From Planctomycetaceae bacterium (GTDB taxonomy: Bacteria; Planctomycetota; Planctomycetia; Pirellulales; UBA1268): a DNA stretch of 33,554 nucleotides. Positions 19,194 through 28,173 of this stretch are shown here, piece after piece. Every line of letters starts with the position of its first letter. The first letter of the stretch is position 1. A model generated the notes under the pieces. The model ran no database searches and was not told where the DNA came from. It worked only from the letters and a program-made list of their open reading frames with translations. The stretch is taken from the NCBI GenBank assembly GCA_947459185.1, contig CANHCU010000033.1:1-33554 (forward strand), in the 5' to 3' direction. The position numbers were made by a program, and so were the translations under genes.

Positions 19194-19460
19194 TCAGTCT
19201 TTGGCAAACAGTTCGAGCAGCGTCTCGGTCCGCTCGCGGTCAGCATGCGTGGCCGCGAGAATCGCGATCGCCTCGCGGAGCCGGGCCATGCTGCCATTGC
19301 CACCCTGCCCAGACGCAGCCCGACCGTTTGCGATGCCGCCAGACTCCCGGGCCACCGCCGCGTCATACCGGTCGAAATGAGCGGCAATCTCGAGGAGCAT
19401 GTGACGGCTCTCGAGAAAATAGGTTTCGGCGACCTGGGCTGCAGAGAGCATGTTCGGCAT
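19194..19460 (-). CDS. Small helical protein upstream of TatD-like hydrolase, function unknown
   Basis: An 88-aa soluble protein without signal or membrane segment. The N-terminal half (LSAAQVAETYFLESRHMLLEIAAHFDRYDAAV) and the C-terminal half (MARLREAIAILAATHADRERTETLLELFAKD) read as amphipathic helices; between them is a Gly/Ser/Ala linker (ARESGGIANGRAASGQGGNGS, low complexity). It resembles a small conserved protein I associate with planctomycete TatD-like genes, recalled rather than searched. ATG 19460 follows CAGAGG closely; a TTG one codon upstream and an ATG at 19451 are alternatives. The gap of 62 bp to the hydrolase gene suggests co-expression and perhaps partnership. Confidence 0.7.
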   Translation of the reverse strand: MPNMLSAAQVAETYFLESRHMLLEIAAHFDRYDAAVARESGGIANGRAASGQGGNGSMARLREAIAILAATHADRERTETLLELFAKD

Positions 19461-19688
19461 CAACCTCTGGAGGACGTGGACACAACGGCCGCCACGCGGC
19501 GGCGTCGTGACCCAATGGCTCCATCATAGCTACCACCGGGGCGGCCGACAGACGCGGCGACCTCCCCCCCAACCGGCATGACCCCTCCAGCCGATCCATT
19601 TCTTGACAACCAGTCCGCCATGGGTAGCGTGAGGGAGAACGTTGACCACGTGTCCCCCGCTTCTCGTTGCGACGGAAACTTTCGACCG

Positions 19689-20762
19689 ATGCTTCTCGTC
19701 ACCGGCGGTGCCGGATTCATCGGCAGCAACTTCGTTCTCGACTGGCTGGCTGAGCACGACGAACCGATCGTCAACCTCGACTCGCTCACCTACGCCGGTA
19801 ACCTGCGGAATCTCGATTCGCTGGCGGGCGACCCGCGGCACCAGTTCGTCCGCGGCGACATCGGCGACAGCCGCCTCGTGGCGGGCCTGTTGGCCGGGCA
19901 CCCTATCCGCGCGGTCGTGCACTTTGCCGCGGAGAGCCATGTTGACCGCTCGATCCACGGACCTGAGGCGTTCATCCAGACCAACATCGTCGGCACGTTC
20001 CGGCTGCTGGAGGCGACCCGGGCTCACTGGGCCGCGCTCGATGCCGGTGGCCGGGAGGCGTTTCGGTTCGTGCAGGTATCGACCGACGAGGTCTATGGCT
20101 CACTCACGCCCGATGCGGCCGCGTTCACCGAGACGCATCGCTACGAGCCCAACAGCCCCTACTCGGCCAGCAAGGCAGCCGCAGACCATCTCGTCCGCAG
20201 CTACCACCACACCTACGGCCTGCCGGTGCTGACGACCAACTGTTCCAACAACTACGGCCCCTTTCACTTCCCCGAGAAGCTGATCCCCCTGTGCATCTTG
20301 AACGCGCTCTCCGGGAGGCCGCTGCCGATCTACGGTGACGGTCGGCAGGTGCGTGACTGGCTCTATGTGAAGGATCACTGCGCCGCGATTCGGCGGGTGC
20401 TTGCGGCCGGGCGGCCCGGGGAAACCTACAACATCGGCGGCTGGAACGAGCAGGCCAACCTCGACGTGGTCCGCACGCTCTGCGGGATCCTCGACGAGGA
20501 GCGGCCGCGGGCCGACGGTCACAGCTATTCCGAACAGATCGAGTTCGTCAAGGACCGCCCCGGCCATGATCGTCGCTACGCGATCGACGCCCGCAAGCTG
20601 GAACGTGAACTCGGCTGGCGTCCGGCCGAAACCTTTGCCACGGGCATCCGCAAGACCGTGCGATGGTATCTCGACCACCAGGCGTGGGTGGCTGACGTGA
20701 CCAGTGGCGGCTACCGCGAGTGGATCGAAACGCAGTATGCGTCATCCGGATCGGCACCATGA
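19689..20762 (+). CDS. rfbB: dTDP-glucose 4,6-dehydratase
   Basis: RfbB/RmlB converts dTDP-glucose to dTDP-4-keto-6-deoxyglucose, the second step of dTDP-L-rhamnose synthesis. The 357-aa extended SDR has NAD motif GGAGFIGS (residues 6-13), the catalytic VSTDEVYGS block and YSASKAAADH with the YxxxK pair. NNYGPFHFPEKLIPL and DWLYVKDHC are RmlB hallmarks. ATG 19689 starts directly at the first beta-strand. Upstream in-frame ATGs at 19578 and 19620 would add unlikely residues. The stop overlaps the rfbD start as ATGA (20759-20762), so translation is coupled. This is the first gene of the rhamnose/polysaccharide cluster. Confidence 0.96.
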   Translation: MLLVTGGAGFIGSNFVLDWLAEHDEPIVNLDSLTYAGNLRNLDSLAGDPRHQFVRGDIGDSRLVAGLLAGHPIRAVVHFAAESHVDRSIHGPEAFIQTNIVGTFRLLEATRAHWAALDAGGREAFRFVQVSTDEVYGSLTPDAAAFTETHRYEPNSPYSASKAAADHLVRSYHHTYGLPVLTTNCSNNYGPFHFPEKLIPLCILNALSGRPLPIYGDGRQVRDWLYVKDHCAAIRRVLAAGRPGETYNIGGWNEQANLDVVRTLCGILDEERPRADGHSYSEQIEFVKDRPGHDRRYAIDARKLERELGWRPAETFATGIRKTVRWYLDHQAWVADVTSGGYREWIETQYASSGSAP

Positions 20763-21664
20763 AAATTGTCCTGTTCGGCAGAGGCGGCCAGGTGGGCCGC
20801 GAACTCGCGCAGGTGCTGCCGTCGCTGGGGCGGCTGGTGGCGTTCGGCCGCGACGAGGCCGATCTGGAACGCCCAGACTCCGTGCAGGCACTGCTCCGCC
20901 GTGAGTCGCCCGACATCGTGGTCAACGCCGCCGCCTACACCGCCGTGGACAAGGCCGAATCGGAGCCCGCACGTGCCCGACAGATCAACGCCGACAGCGT
21001 GGGCGTCATCGCCGCCGAGACGGCCCGGCTCGGTGGCTGGCTTGTGCACTACTCGACTGATTACGTCTTCGACGGCGGGAAGTCGGGCAGCTACGTCGAA
21101 ACCGACCCCACCGGGCCGTTGGGGGTCTACGGCGCCACAAAGCTGGCGGGCGAGCAGCTCGTCGCGGCGAGCGGCTGTGAGCATCTCATCTTCCGCACCA
21201 GCTGGGTCTACGCCGCCCACGGCTCGAACTTCATCCGCACCATCCTGCGGCTCGGACAGGACCGTGACGAACTCTCCGTGGTGGATGACCAGGTTGGCGC
21301 TCCGACGGCCGCTGCCCGGATCGCCGCCGTGACAGCCGCCGCGATCGGCAGGCTGGCAGGTGGTGCGGGCGACCGGCCCGCGAGCGGGATCTATCACCTG
21401 GCAGCCGCAGGCGCGACCTCCTGGCACGGGCTCGCGCAGCACATCGCCGCGGCCGCCCGCGCTGCTGGTCTGCCGCTCCGGGTCGATCCCGACCGCATCC
21501 GCCCCATCCCATCATCCGCCTGGCCGCAGGCGGCACGGCGGCCGGCCAACTCCCGACTCGACACGACAAAACTGCATCGCACGTTTGATGTGATCCTGCC
21601 TCCCTGGCAGGACGACGTGCAGGAAGTGGTCGCTACCCTTACGCATCGAGCACCGCACGCATGA
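20759..21664 (+). CDS. rfbD: dTDP-4-dehydrorhamnose reductase
   Basis: RfbD/RmlD performs the final NAD(P)H-dependent reduction to dTDP-L-rhamnose. The 301-aa protein has the Rossmann start [21 protein letters not shown], the Ser/Thr-Asp-Tyr block [14 protein letters not shown], and catalytic [10 protein letters not shown] (YxxxK). [20 protein letters not shown] and [12 protein letters not shown] are family signatures. The FGRGGQVG loop is the usual RmlD variant of the glycine motif. It overlaps rfbB by 4 nt (ATGA) and rfbA by 4 nt (ATGA at 21661-21664), showing a tightly coupled operon. Length is normal (about 290-300 aa). Confidence 0.96.
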   Translation: MKIVLFGRGGQVGRELAQVLPSLGRLVAFGRDEADLERPDSVQALLRRESPDIVVNAAAYTAVDKAESEPARARQINADSVGVIAAETARLGGWLVHYSTDYVFDGGKSGSYVETDPTGPLGVYGATKLAGEQLVAASGCEHLIFRTSWVYAAHGSNFIRTILRLGQDRDELSVVDDQVGAPTAAARIAAVTAAAIGRLAGGAGDRPASGIYHLAAAGATSWHGLAQHIAAAARAAGLPLRVDPDRIRPIPSSAWPQAARRPANSRLDTTKLHRTFDVILPPWQDDVQEVVATLTHRAPHA

Positions 21665-22542
21665 ACCGCAGAGGCATCATTCTCGCCGGCGGATCCGGCA
21701 CCCGACTGCACCCGGTGACACGGACCGTCTCGAAGCAGCTGCTGCCGGTCTACGACAAGCCGATGATCTACTACCCGCTGAGCGCCCTCATGCTGGCGGG
21801 CGTGCGAGAGGTGCTGATCATCTCCACGCCCGACGACACGCCGCGTTTTCAATCGCTGCTCGGCGACGGCGGCGACTGGGGCATGCGGATCGAGTATGCC
21901 GTCCAGCCGCGGCCGGAGGGCCTGGCCCAGGCATTCATCATCGGCGCCGGCTTCGTGGGTGACGGTCCGTCGGTGCTCGTGCTCGGCGACAACATCTTCT
22001 ACGGGCACGGCCTGGCAGACCGACTGAAATCCGCCGGTGCTCAGCCCGACGGCGCGACGGTGTTTGCCTATCCGGTGGCCGATCCCCAGCGGTATGGCGT
22101 GGTTGAATTCGACGCCGCCGGCCGTGCCAAAACGCTCGAGGAGAAGCCGGAACGACCACGCAGCCGGTACGCTGTCACCGGGCTCTATTTCTATGACCGT
22201 CAGGTCGTCGAAATCGCCAGCCAGATCAGGCCCTCGGCACGGGGTGAACTCGAGATCACCGACGTCAATCGGGTCTACCTCGACCGCGGCCAGCTTCACG
22301 TCGAGATCCTCGGCCGCGGCGACGCCTGGCTCGACACCGGCACCCACGACAGCCTGCTCGAGGCTGGTCAGTTCATCCAGTCGCTCGAGAAGCGACAGGG
22401 ACTGAAGATCTGCTGCCCTGAGGAGATCGCCTGGCGGAGCGGCTGGATCGACGACGCCCAACTCACGCGTCTGGCCGAAGCGTGCCGCAAGAGTGGCTAC
22501 GGCGAGTATCTTCTGGGCATCATGCAGGACAGGGTTTACTGA
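21661..22542 (+). CDS. rfbA: Glucose-1-phosphate thymidylyltransferase
   Basis: RfbA/RmlA joins dTTP and glucose-1-phosphate to give dTDP-glucose, the first step of the rhamnose pathway, and is usually feedback-inhibited by dTDP-rhamnose. The 293-aa length is normal. The nucleotide loop is [13 protein letters not shown], followed by [18 protein letters not shown], then [14 protein letters not shown] (Asp-containing metal site) and [40 protein letters not shown] is a C-terminal hallmark. It overlaps rfbD through ATGA and is followed 20 bp later by rfbC. Confidence 0.97.
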   Translation: MNRRGIILAGGSGTRLHPVTRTVSKQLLPVYDKPMIYYPLSALMLAGVREVLIISTPDDTPRFQSLLGDGGDWGMRIEYAVQPRPEGLAQAFIIGAGFVGDGPSVLVLGDNIFYGHGLADRLKSAGAQPDGATVFAYPVADPQRYGVVEFDAAGRAKTLEEKPERPRSRYAVTGLYFYDRQVVEIASQIRPSARGELEITDVNRVYLDRGQLHVEILGRGDAWLDTGTHDSLLEAGQFIQSLEKRQGLKICCPEEIAWRSGWIDDAQLTRLAEACRKSGYGEYLLGIMQDRVY

Positions 22543-22562
22543 CTCCCCGCGAAACACTGGCC

Positions 22563-23105
22563 ATGAACATCACCTCGACCGCCATTCCCGACGTGTTGAT
22601 CCTGACGCCGAAGGTGTTTGGCGACAGCCGTGGCTTCTTCTTTGAGAGCTTCAACCAACGGACGTTCGAGGCTGCACTCGGCGGCCCGGCGGCGTTTGTC
22701 CAGGACAACCACAGCCGCAGCGGTCGCGGCGTGCTTCGCGGCCTGCACTATCAGGTCGAGCAGCCGCAGGGAAAGCTCGTGCGGGTGGTGGCCGGCGCGG
22801 TATTCGACGTGGCCGTAGACATCCGGCCAGGTTCGCCCACCTTCGGCCGCTGGGTGGGCGTGGAACTGACAGCGGACAACAAGCAGCAGGTCTGGATTCC
22901 GCCGGGACTGGCCCACGGATTTGTCGTGCTCTCCGACACCGCGGAATTTCTCTATAAGACAACCGACTATTATTCACCCGCGCACGAGCGGTGCATCCTC
23001 TGGAACGATCCCGTGCTCGACATTCGCTGGCCGCTTGCGGAACCACCGATCCTCTCCAGCAAGGACGCGGCCGGTTTGTCTTTCACTGTCGCCACGGCCG
23101 GCTGA
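22563..23105 (+). CDS. rfbC: dTDP-4-dehydrorhamnose 3,5-epimerase
   Basis: RfbC/RmlC epimerises dTDP-4-keto-6-deoxyglucose at C3 and C5. The 180-aa cupin protein shows GFFFESFNQRTFE, the conserved QDNHSRS and RGLHYQ (active-site His), GAVFDVAVDIRPGSPTFGRW, VWIPPGLAHGFVVLSD and the catalytic Tyr region YKTTDYYSPAHERCI. All expected RmlC landmarks are present in order. ATG 22563 lies 20 bp after the rfbA stop; the preceding in-frame codons overlap rfbA and are not used. The four-gene order rfbB-D-A-C means the window holds the complete dTDP-L-rhamnose pathway. Confidence 0.96.
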   Translation: MNITSTAIPDVLILTPKVFGDSRGFFFESFNQRTFEAALGGPAAFVQDNHSRSGRGVLRGLHYQVEQPQGKLVRVVAGAVFDVAVDIRPGSPTFGRWVGVELTADNKQQVWIPPGLAHGFVVLSDTAEFLYKTTDYYSPAHERCILWNDPVLDIRWPLAEPPILSSKDAAGLSFTVATAG

Positions 23106-23401
23106 TCCTCAGCCTCCGCCGGACCCCTGCACGAACACGCCGGGCTCGCGAAGTGTCTCATGCAGTCGACCCACTCGGTGAATCGGTGTCCGGGCCGAGT
23201 GAAAAGTCTGGTTTTGCTGATTTTTACGGTCGTAGAAACGCGGGTCTGATGCTTTGCCGAACACAGGCCCCAGGCCAGCCTCGCCATCCCCTTGCTTGCC
23301 CATCTTATCCAACCTATTCTCCTTCCAGCCCGTGCCGTGACCCCCGGGCGGTTCCGCACCGTACTGAATGCGATGTGGCAGGTTGTAAACAGGCTTCCGA
23401 G
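23106..23401. other. 296-bp gap between rfbC and the glycosyltransferase gene, with one hairpin
   Basis: The only clear feature is CACTCGG (23172-23178) pairing with CCGAGTG (23195-23201). This 7-bp stem with a 16-nt loop is followed by an A/T-rich stretch with TTTT and TTTTT. It could be a weak terminator or attenuator inside the polysaccharide cluster. An open frame continues through the gap in phase with the downstream gene, but its composition looks non-coding. I see no promoter of quality. Confidence 0.4.
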
Positions 23402-24490
23402 ATGCTGGTGAAAACGACGGGCAAACAACAGGGTGTCGGCGGCCCCGGTCTGGTGGTCGCCCGACATGCGCCGGCGGCAGTGCCTTTCCAGGCAGGCACG
23501 CTCGCGCCGGTGACCGTTGTGATCGTCAACCACAATGCCGGCCACGTGCTCATCGATTGCCTCAAGGCAGCACTCAGTCAGGCCAGCGAGGTCGTGCTTG
23601 TTGACAACGCCTCCCGGCCAGACCGCTTCGAACCGCTGATCGCACATCTTGAGTCGCACCCGCGACTGCACCTGATCCGCTCGGCGGAGAATCGCGGTTT
23701 TGCCGTTGGCTGCAATCTGGGGGCGGAGCTTTCGACCCAGCCGCTCGTACTCTTCCTCAACCCCGACTGCGTGGTTGGCGATCAGTCGCTGGCCCGCTTG
23801 TGCGCGGCGATCCAGGAACAACCCCTAGCCGGGATGGCGGGTGGCCTCCTCACCTACCCCGATGGCGGCGAGCAGGGGGGTGGTCGCCGCGCCGTCCCTA
23901 CGCCGTGGCGGTCATTTGTACGGGCCTTCGGCCTGGCGCGGCTGTCACAGCGATGGCCGAAGCTGTTCAATGACTTCCACCTTCACTGCCAGCCGCTGCC
24001 AGAGGCGCCGATTCCGGTCGAGGCCATCTCCGGCGCCTGCATGCTCGTCAAACGCGAGGCCATCGATGACTTCGGCCTGATGGATGAAGGCTATTTCCTG
24101 CACTGCGAGGATCTCGACCTCTGCATGCGGGCCCGAGCCCATGGCTGGCAGATCCTCTTCGTGCCCGATGCGCCGATCGTGCATCACAAAGGCGGCTGCA
24201 GCCAGGAACGGCCCATCTTCGTGGAATGGCACAAGCATCGGGGCATGGTCCGCTTCTACAGGAAGCACTTCCGCCACCAGTATCCGGCCGGACTCATGGA
24301 ACTCGTGACGATCGGCGTGTGGCTGCGTTTTGCGGCGATCGCGGCACGGAAGCAGACAGCCGTCCTCTGGAAACGCGTTCGGGCACAGCGAACGCCAGCG
24401 GTGTGGGCCACCCGATCGGCGGTCGATCAGACGCCGCTCGACGCGGCCGTCATGCCGGTCATCGTCTCGAACCGTCCGCTCACCTCCTGA
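23402..24490 (+). CDS. Glycosyltransferase family 2, possible rhamnosyltransferase
   Basis: A 362-aa GT-A enzyme. After about 35 polar residues comes VTVVIVNHNAGHVLIDCLKAAL, then VVLVDNASRPD, NRGFAVGCNLGAEL and the nucleotide/metal-binding FLNPDCVV. Next are EAISGACMLVKREAIDDFGLMDEGYFLHCEDLDLCMRARAHGW (read in parts), with the HCEDLDLC acidic site. This pattern (NRGFAxGxN, LNPD, GACMLxRR) is typical of the WbbL/RfbF branch that transfers L-rhamnose from dTDP-rhamnose. That fits the adjacent rfb genes, but the acceptor is unknown. The C-terminus has one hydrophobic stretch (LVTIGVWLRFAAIAA) that may attach it to the inner membrane. ATG 23402 is the most reasonable start; there is no strong ribosome binding site. 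Confidence 0.88.
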   Translation: MLVKTTGKQQGVGGPGLVVARHAPAAVPFQAGTLAPVTVVIVNHNAGHVLIDCLKAALSQASEVVLVDNASRPDRFEPLIAHLESHPRLHLIRSAENRGFAVGCNLGAELSTQPLVLFLNPDCVVGDQSLARLCAAIQEQPLAGMAGGLLTYPDGGEQGGGRRAVPTPWRSFVRAFGLARLSQRWPKLFNDFHLHCQPLPEAPIPVEAISGACMLVKREAIDDFGLMDEGYFLHCEDLDLCMRARAHGWQILFVPDAPIVHHKGGCSQERPIFVEWHKHRGMVRFYRKHFRHQYPAGLMELVTIGVWLRFAAIAARKQTAVLWKRVRAQRTPAVWATRSAVDQTPLDAAVMPVIVSNRPLTS

Positions 24491-24507
24491 TCGTTCGGCC
24501 GTTGGCG

Positions 24508-25524
24508 ATGCACCGCGAACCCCACCCGGCACGGAACAGCGGTGCCGCCGAGGCGGCCGGAGTCCTTGGGGGCACGAGCTTTATCGGGCAGTCGGTGCTC
24601 GCGCGTCTCCAGGCATCCAGCCTTCAGGCATCGAGCCGCGACGAGTCTGACGCGACGACCGCCACGAGCGTGGTCGCACCGGTGGTTGCCTTCTCCCGCC
24701 GGGCCGCCCCGCCGCCCGCAACGACCGCAGCTGCCGGTATCCGCTGGCAGCGGCTGCCCGTCAGCCCCGGCGTGTGGCAGGCCTCGATCCCGCACTGGAT
24801 TACCGTCTGTCCACTGTGGGCAGTCCCCGAGCATTTTCCGTTGCTTGAGGCCGCGGGTGCCAGGCGGCTCGTGGCCCTGTCGTCGACAAGCCGCTTCACC
24901 AAGCGCGACTCCGCCGCCGCGTCAGAGCGGGTGATCGCCGCGCGACTGGCGGCCGCCGAGGATCAGGTGCTCGACTGGGCGCGGACCCATGGCATCGCGG
25001 CCACCATCCTTCGGCCCACGATGATCTACGACGGCATCCACGACCAGAATGTCGCCCGCATCGCCCGGTTCATCCGCCGCTTCGGCTGCTATCCTGTCGC
25101 CGGCGCCGCGGCTGGCCTGCGGCAGCCCGTCCATGCCGACGACGTCGCCACCGCCTGCCAGTCGGCCCTGCAGTGTGACGGGCTCCGCGAGGCCTATGAG
25201 ATCTCGGGCGGCGAAACACTCACCTACCGCGAGATGGTCGGGCGAATTTTTGCCTGGCTCGAACGACCACCTCGGCTGGTGACGCTCCCGCTGCCACTGG
25301 TGCGGGCAGCCGGGACACTCGTTCGGGCAGTCGGACCACTGGTGCGGATGCTGCCGGGGCTCGAGTCCCTGCCGACGATGGCCGCCCGCATGAACGAGGA
25401 TCTCGTCTTTGACCACGGGGCGGCCACACGGGATTTTGGGTTCCATCCGCGGGCTTTTTCGCTTCCCTTCCGGCCCGCTTCGAATCATGCTGCAGGCAGG
25501 CCAGACCAGATCCAGATGCCCTGA
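24508..25524 (+). CDS. Atypical NAD(P)-binding SDR (nucleotide-sugar epimerase-like)
   Basis: A 338-aa protein with Rossmann glycine motif GVLGGTSFIGQSV near the N-terminus, so it is an extended SDR-type fold. A serine block VALSSTSRF is at about 122-130, ATILRPTMIYDG follows, and LRQPVHADDVATACQSAL and YEISGGETLTYREMVGRIF are typical C-terminal epimerase/NDUFA9-like pieces. The usual catalytic YxxxK is not apparent; the equivalent region reads SERVIAARLAAAEDQVL. It may be an atypical SDR with a binding or assembly role, or use other residues. The C-terminal half has hydrophobic LPLPLVRAAGTLVRAVGPLVRML. ATG 24508 is 18 bp after the glycosyltransferase stop and the gene ends 14 bp before the Wzy-like gene, so it belongs to the polysaccharide operon. 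Confidence 0.8.
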   Translation: MHREPHPARNSGAAEAAGVLGGTSFIGQSVLARLQASSLQASSRDESDATTATSVVAPVVAFSRRAAPPPATTAAAGIRWQRLPVSPGVWQASIPHWITVCPLWAVPEHFPLLEAAGARRLVALSSTSRFTKRDSAAASERVIAARLAAAEDQVLDWARTHGIAATILRPTMIYDGIHDQNVARIARFIRRFGCYPVAGAAAGLRQPVHADDVATACQSALQCDGLREAYEISGGETLTYREMVGRIFAWLERPPRLVTLPLPLVRAAGTLVRAVGPLVRMLPGLESLPTMAARMNEDLVFDHGAATRDFGFHPRAFSLPFRPASNHAAGRPDQIQMP

Positions 25525-25538
25525 ACAGCCTGCCCGCC

Positions 25539-27548
25539 ATGCATACCACCGCCGCCTCGAACCCGCTCGGCAATCCCGCCGCTCACACCACGACCACGCC
25601 CCCGGTCGTCCGGCAGGCCGTGTTTCTGGCCTTCTTCGGCTTCATGCTCATCGTCCTCAATGGTCTCGTAGACAATGCCGCCATCGACGTGACCCTGATC
25701 CCCCGGCTGCTGGCCGCGCTGATTTTCCTGCTTCTGTCGGTCGTCGTCGTCAGCGTGCCGAGGATCAGCGGGCTGCTCGACTTCTCCGTGCTCGGCGAGC
25801 CGATCATTCCGCTCTTCGCCGGCTACGGTCTCGTCACCTGCGGGTCGCTCCTGGTGGCGGCCAACGTCTCGGCCGGCTTCACCGACGTCTTCCGCACGCT
25901 GGCAACCTTTCTCATGCTCTGCCTCTCCTGCCTGCTGCTGCCGATCGTGCCGCGGTGGCAGGAGCAACTGCTGCGGGTCGTCGCCGTGGCCGGGCTCGTC
26001 GCCGTGGCGGTCGGCTGTTACGAGATCGTCACGAAGCTCGGTCTGGGCATCCATGGCCGCAGGGCGATGGAGCAGATCACGGGGCTGATGTCGAGCGTGA
26101 ATCTCTATGCCGGCATCCTTGCCCTGATCCTGCCCTGGTGCCTCTGCGGGGCGGTGGTCCTCCGCGGAGCGGGGCGGTGGCTGGCAGCCGTGGCAGCCAC
26201 CGCTATCCTCGCGATCGTCCTGCTCTTACAGTCGCGGGCCGCCTGGCTCGCGGTGCTTGCCGGAGCCACGGCTGCCATCGGCGTGCTGCTCGTCGCGCCG
26301 GCCCGATTCAACCTGTCGCGGCGGGCCCGCAAGGGCCTGGCCGCCGCATGCCTGGGCGGACTTCTCGCGCTCGCGGGCGGCATCGCCACCGCTCCGGCCG
26401 ACAACTTTTTCGCGCAGCGGTTCCGCAGCATCTTCATGGAATCGACCAATCCCGCCGCCCTGCCACGGGAAGGTGGCCGGCTGATGATCTGGGGGATCAC
26501 CTCACGCATGATCGCCGACCATCCGCTCACCGGCGTGGGAGCGGGCAACTTCACAGTCCGCCTCCACGAATACTTCGGCGAAGACGACCTCGACTTCTCC
26601 AACGTGCATACCAACTGGGTGCAGCCCCACAACGATTTCCTCTGGGTGTTCGTGGAGAAGGGCGTGCTCGGCATCGCGCTCTTCGTGGGCTGCTTCGTCG
26701 CCGCCTTTGCCGCCATCCGCACGATCCTGCGGAGCGACACGCCGCCGAACAGCCGCTGGCTGGCACTGGCGGCGTGCATGGGTCTCGTCTCCTACATCAC
26801 GCTCTCGAGCTTCGATTTTCCGCTCGAGCGCATCAACCATCAGGTCTATCTCGCCCTGCTCCTGGCGGTGGTCACCGTGCTCAAGCATGCCGTGCAACCG
26901 GCGGCCGGCGGCTTTCCGGCCAGCGGGACCGCCCGGCTCGGACGACTGGTGGCCGTGCCGCTGGTGCTGGCGGCTCTCGGACTGGGCGTTGCCTACTCGA
27001 TCGCGGCGGTCCGGCAGGAGAAGGACGTGATCGTGGCGCGGAAGGCCTGTGCAGAACGCAAGTGGGAGGAGATGCTCGCGGCCGCGAAGCGGGCCCGCAC
27101 ACCCTGGAAGACACTCGATCCACTGGTGAGCCCGGTGGCCTTTCTCGAAGGCATGGCCCACGTGCAGTTGGGACAGGTGCCGGAGGGCATCGAGTGCCTG
27201 GAACAGGCGCGGATCGACAATCCCAACCGCATGTATGTCATCAACAATCTGGGCATCCTCTACGCCAGCACCGGCCGCTTCGACGAGGCTATCGAATGCT
27301 TCACCCTGGCGGCCAACCGCTATCCCCACCGGATCGAGCCATTCAACAATCTGGCCAACTGCCTGCTTGAAACAGGCCACCCTGCCGAAGCGGTAGAACT
27401 CCTCGAACAGATCCCGGACGAACTCCTGAACGACGGCATCCGCCGCAATCTGGCGCTCGCCCGCGAACAGGCCGCGGCACAGCCAGCAGAGCCGGCCGAA
27501 CCGGCGGACGAACCTACCGACGACGAGCAAGCCCGCCCGGCCCCGTGA
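25539..27548 (+). CDS. O-antigen ligase/polymerase (Wzy_C family) with C-terminal TPR repeats
   Basis: A 669-aa membrane protein. A polar N-terminus is followed by about ten or more hydrophobic helices. The Wzy_C core contains SRAAWLAVLAGATAAIG, then GGRLMIWGITSRMIADHPLTGVGAGNF and NWVQPHNDFLWVFVEKGVLGIALFV (read in parts). This HND-containing loop is characteristic of O-antigen ligases (WaaL) and polymerases. From about residue 530 there are TPR-like helices (AFLEGMAHVQLGQVPEGIECLEQA, NNLGILYASTGRFDEAIECFTLA, NNLANCLLETGHPAEAVELL, each a TPR unit), ending in a Pro/Glu-rich tail. Ligase or polymerase cannot be separated by sequence alone. It starts 14 bp after the SDR gene. TPR fusions may recruit partner proteins in the periplasm or cytoplasm. 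Confidence 0.88.
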   Translation: MHTTAASNPLGNPAAHTTTTPPVVRQAVFLAFFGFMLIVLNGLVDNAAIDVTLIPRLLAALIFLLLSVVVVSVPRISGLLDFSVLGEPIIPLFAGYGLVTCGSLLVAANVSAGFTDVFRTLATFLMLCLSCLLLPIVPRWQEQLLRVVAVAGLVAVAVGCYEIVTKLGLGIHGRRAMEQITGLMSSVNLYAGILALILPWCLCGAVVLRGAGRWLAAVAATAILAIVLLLQSRAAWLAVLAGATAAIGVLLVAPARFNLSRRARKGLAAACLGGLLALAGGIATAPADNFFAQRFRSIFMESTNPAALPREGGRLMIWGITSRMIADHPLTGVGAGNFTVRLHEYFGEDDLDFSNVHTNWVQPHNDFLWVFVEKGVLGIALFVGCFVAAFAAIRTILRSDTPPNSRWLALAACMGLVSYITLSSFDFPLERINHQVYLALLLAVVTVLKHAVQPAAGGFPASGTARLGRLVAVPLVLAALGLGVAYSIAAVRQEKDVIVARKACAERKWEEMLAAAKRARTPWKTLDPLVSPVAFLEGMAHVQLGQVPEGIECLEQARIDNPNRMYVINNLGILYASTGRFDEAIECFTLAANRYPHRIEPFNNLANCLLETGHPAEAVELLEQIPDELLNDGIRRNLALAREQAAAQPAEPAEPADEPTDDEQARPAP

Positions 27549-27562
27549 AGCCCCGCCCGCTC

Positions 27563-27677
27563 TCATAAAAGCCCTGAGCGCAAGCGACGGGATCACGTCC
27601 AACGCAGATCCCCCGGCTCGCGCCGGGGGCTTGTATGCGACCCTCCCATACAAGCCCCAAGCGCGAGCGACGGGATC
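27563..27677. repeat. Hairpin repeat, GGCTTGTATG family, half copy plus full copy
   Basis: A half unit (AAAGCCCTGAGCGCAAGCGA then CGGGATCAC) occupies 27563-27596. A full 71-bp unit follows at 27607-27677, with hairpin CCCCCGGC-TCGC-GCCGGGGG, then CTTGTATG and the mirrored CATACAAGCCCC, ending AGCGCGAGCGACGGGATC. It fills the gap between the convergent Wzy-like gene and hisI. The hisI stop codon (27678-27676) uses its last two bases. Confidence 0.8.
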
Positions 27678-28173
27678 ACAACTGCGTCGGATTCGGGGCG
27701 TCTCCATACACCGCCTTGGGATCGAACGCCTTGGCATGCTCGGTGAATTCGAGCTTCGTGCCCTGCCCGCGTTCGGCCCCCACCGGCACCCGGCGGTAGA
27801 AGCAGGAGCGATAGCCGACGTGACAGCTGGCGCCGCCGGCGATCTCGACCCGTAGCCAGACGCAGTCCTGATCGTCGTCGATCCGCATCTCGGCCACCTT
27901 CTGCACCAGCCCGCTGGTGGCTCCCTTGTGCCAGAGCTGCTGACGGCTGCGGCTCCAGTAGTGGGCCTCGCCTGTCTCGATCGTCTTGGCGAGCGCCTCG
28001 CGGTTCATCACGGCCACCATCAGCACCTCGCCGGAGGCATGATCGGTGGTCACGCAGGGGATGAGGCCCTGCGGGTCGAACTTCGGCGCCAGTTCATGGC
28101 CCTCCTCAACCTGCTCCACGGAGATTCTCTGGCCGAACGGTGACGCGGGGGCGGGGGACGCGGATGCGGACAC
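27676..28173 (-). CDS. hisI: Phosphoribosyl-AMP cyclohydrolase
   Basis: HisI opens the adenine ring of phosphoribosyl-AMP in histidine synthesis (cytoplasm, metal-dependent dimer). The 165-aa protein has family blocks [48 protein letters not shown], the Mg-binding DDDQD and Zn-binding cysteines in DCVWLRVE and [14 protein letters not shown]. It is stand-alone, with no HisE domain, and is longer than the usual 110-135 aa through a polar N-terminal extension ([17 protein letters not shown]) and a C-terminal tail. The stop codon lies on the edge of a hairpin repeat, so the tail end may have been set by the repeat. It diverges from the PQQ-propeller gene. Confidence 0.95.
   Translation of the reverse strand: MSASASPAPASPFGQRISVEQVEEGHELAPKFDPQGLIPCVTTDHASGEVLMVAVMNREALAKTIETGEAHYWSRSRQQLWHKGATSGLVQKVAEMRIDDDQDCVWLRVEIAGGASCHVGYRSCFYRRVPVGAERGQGTKLEFTEHAKAFDPKAVYGDAPNPTQL

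Noticed and set aside
25409-27370. Long plus-strand open frame in another phase across the Wzy-like gene
   Set aside because: Arg/Pro/Gly-rich shadow without domains; the other frame has clear membrane helices and TPR motifs.
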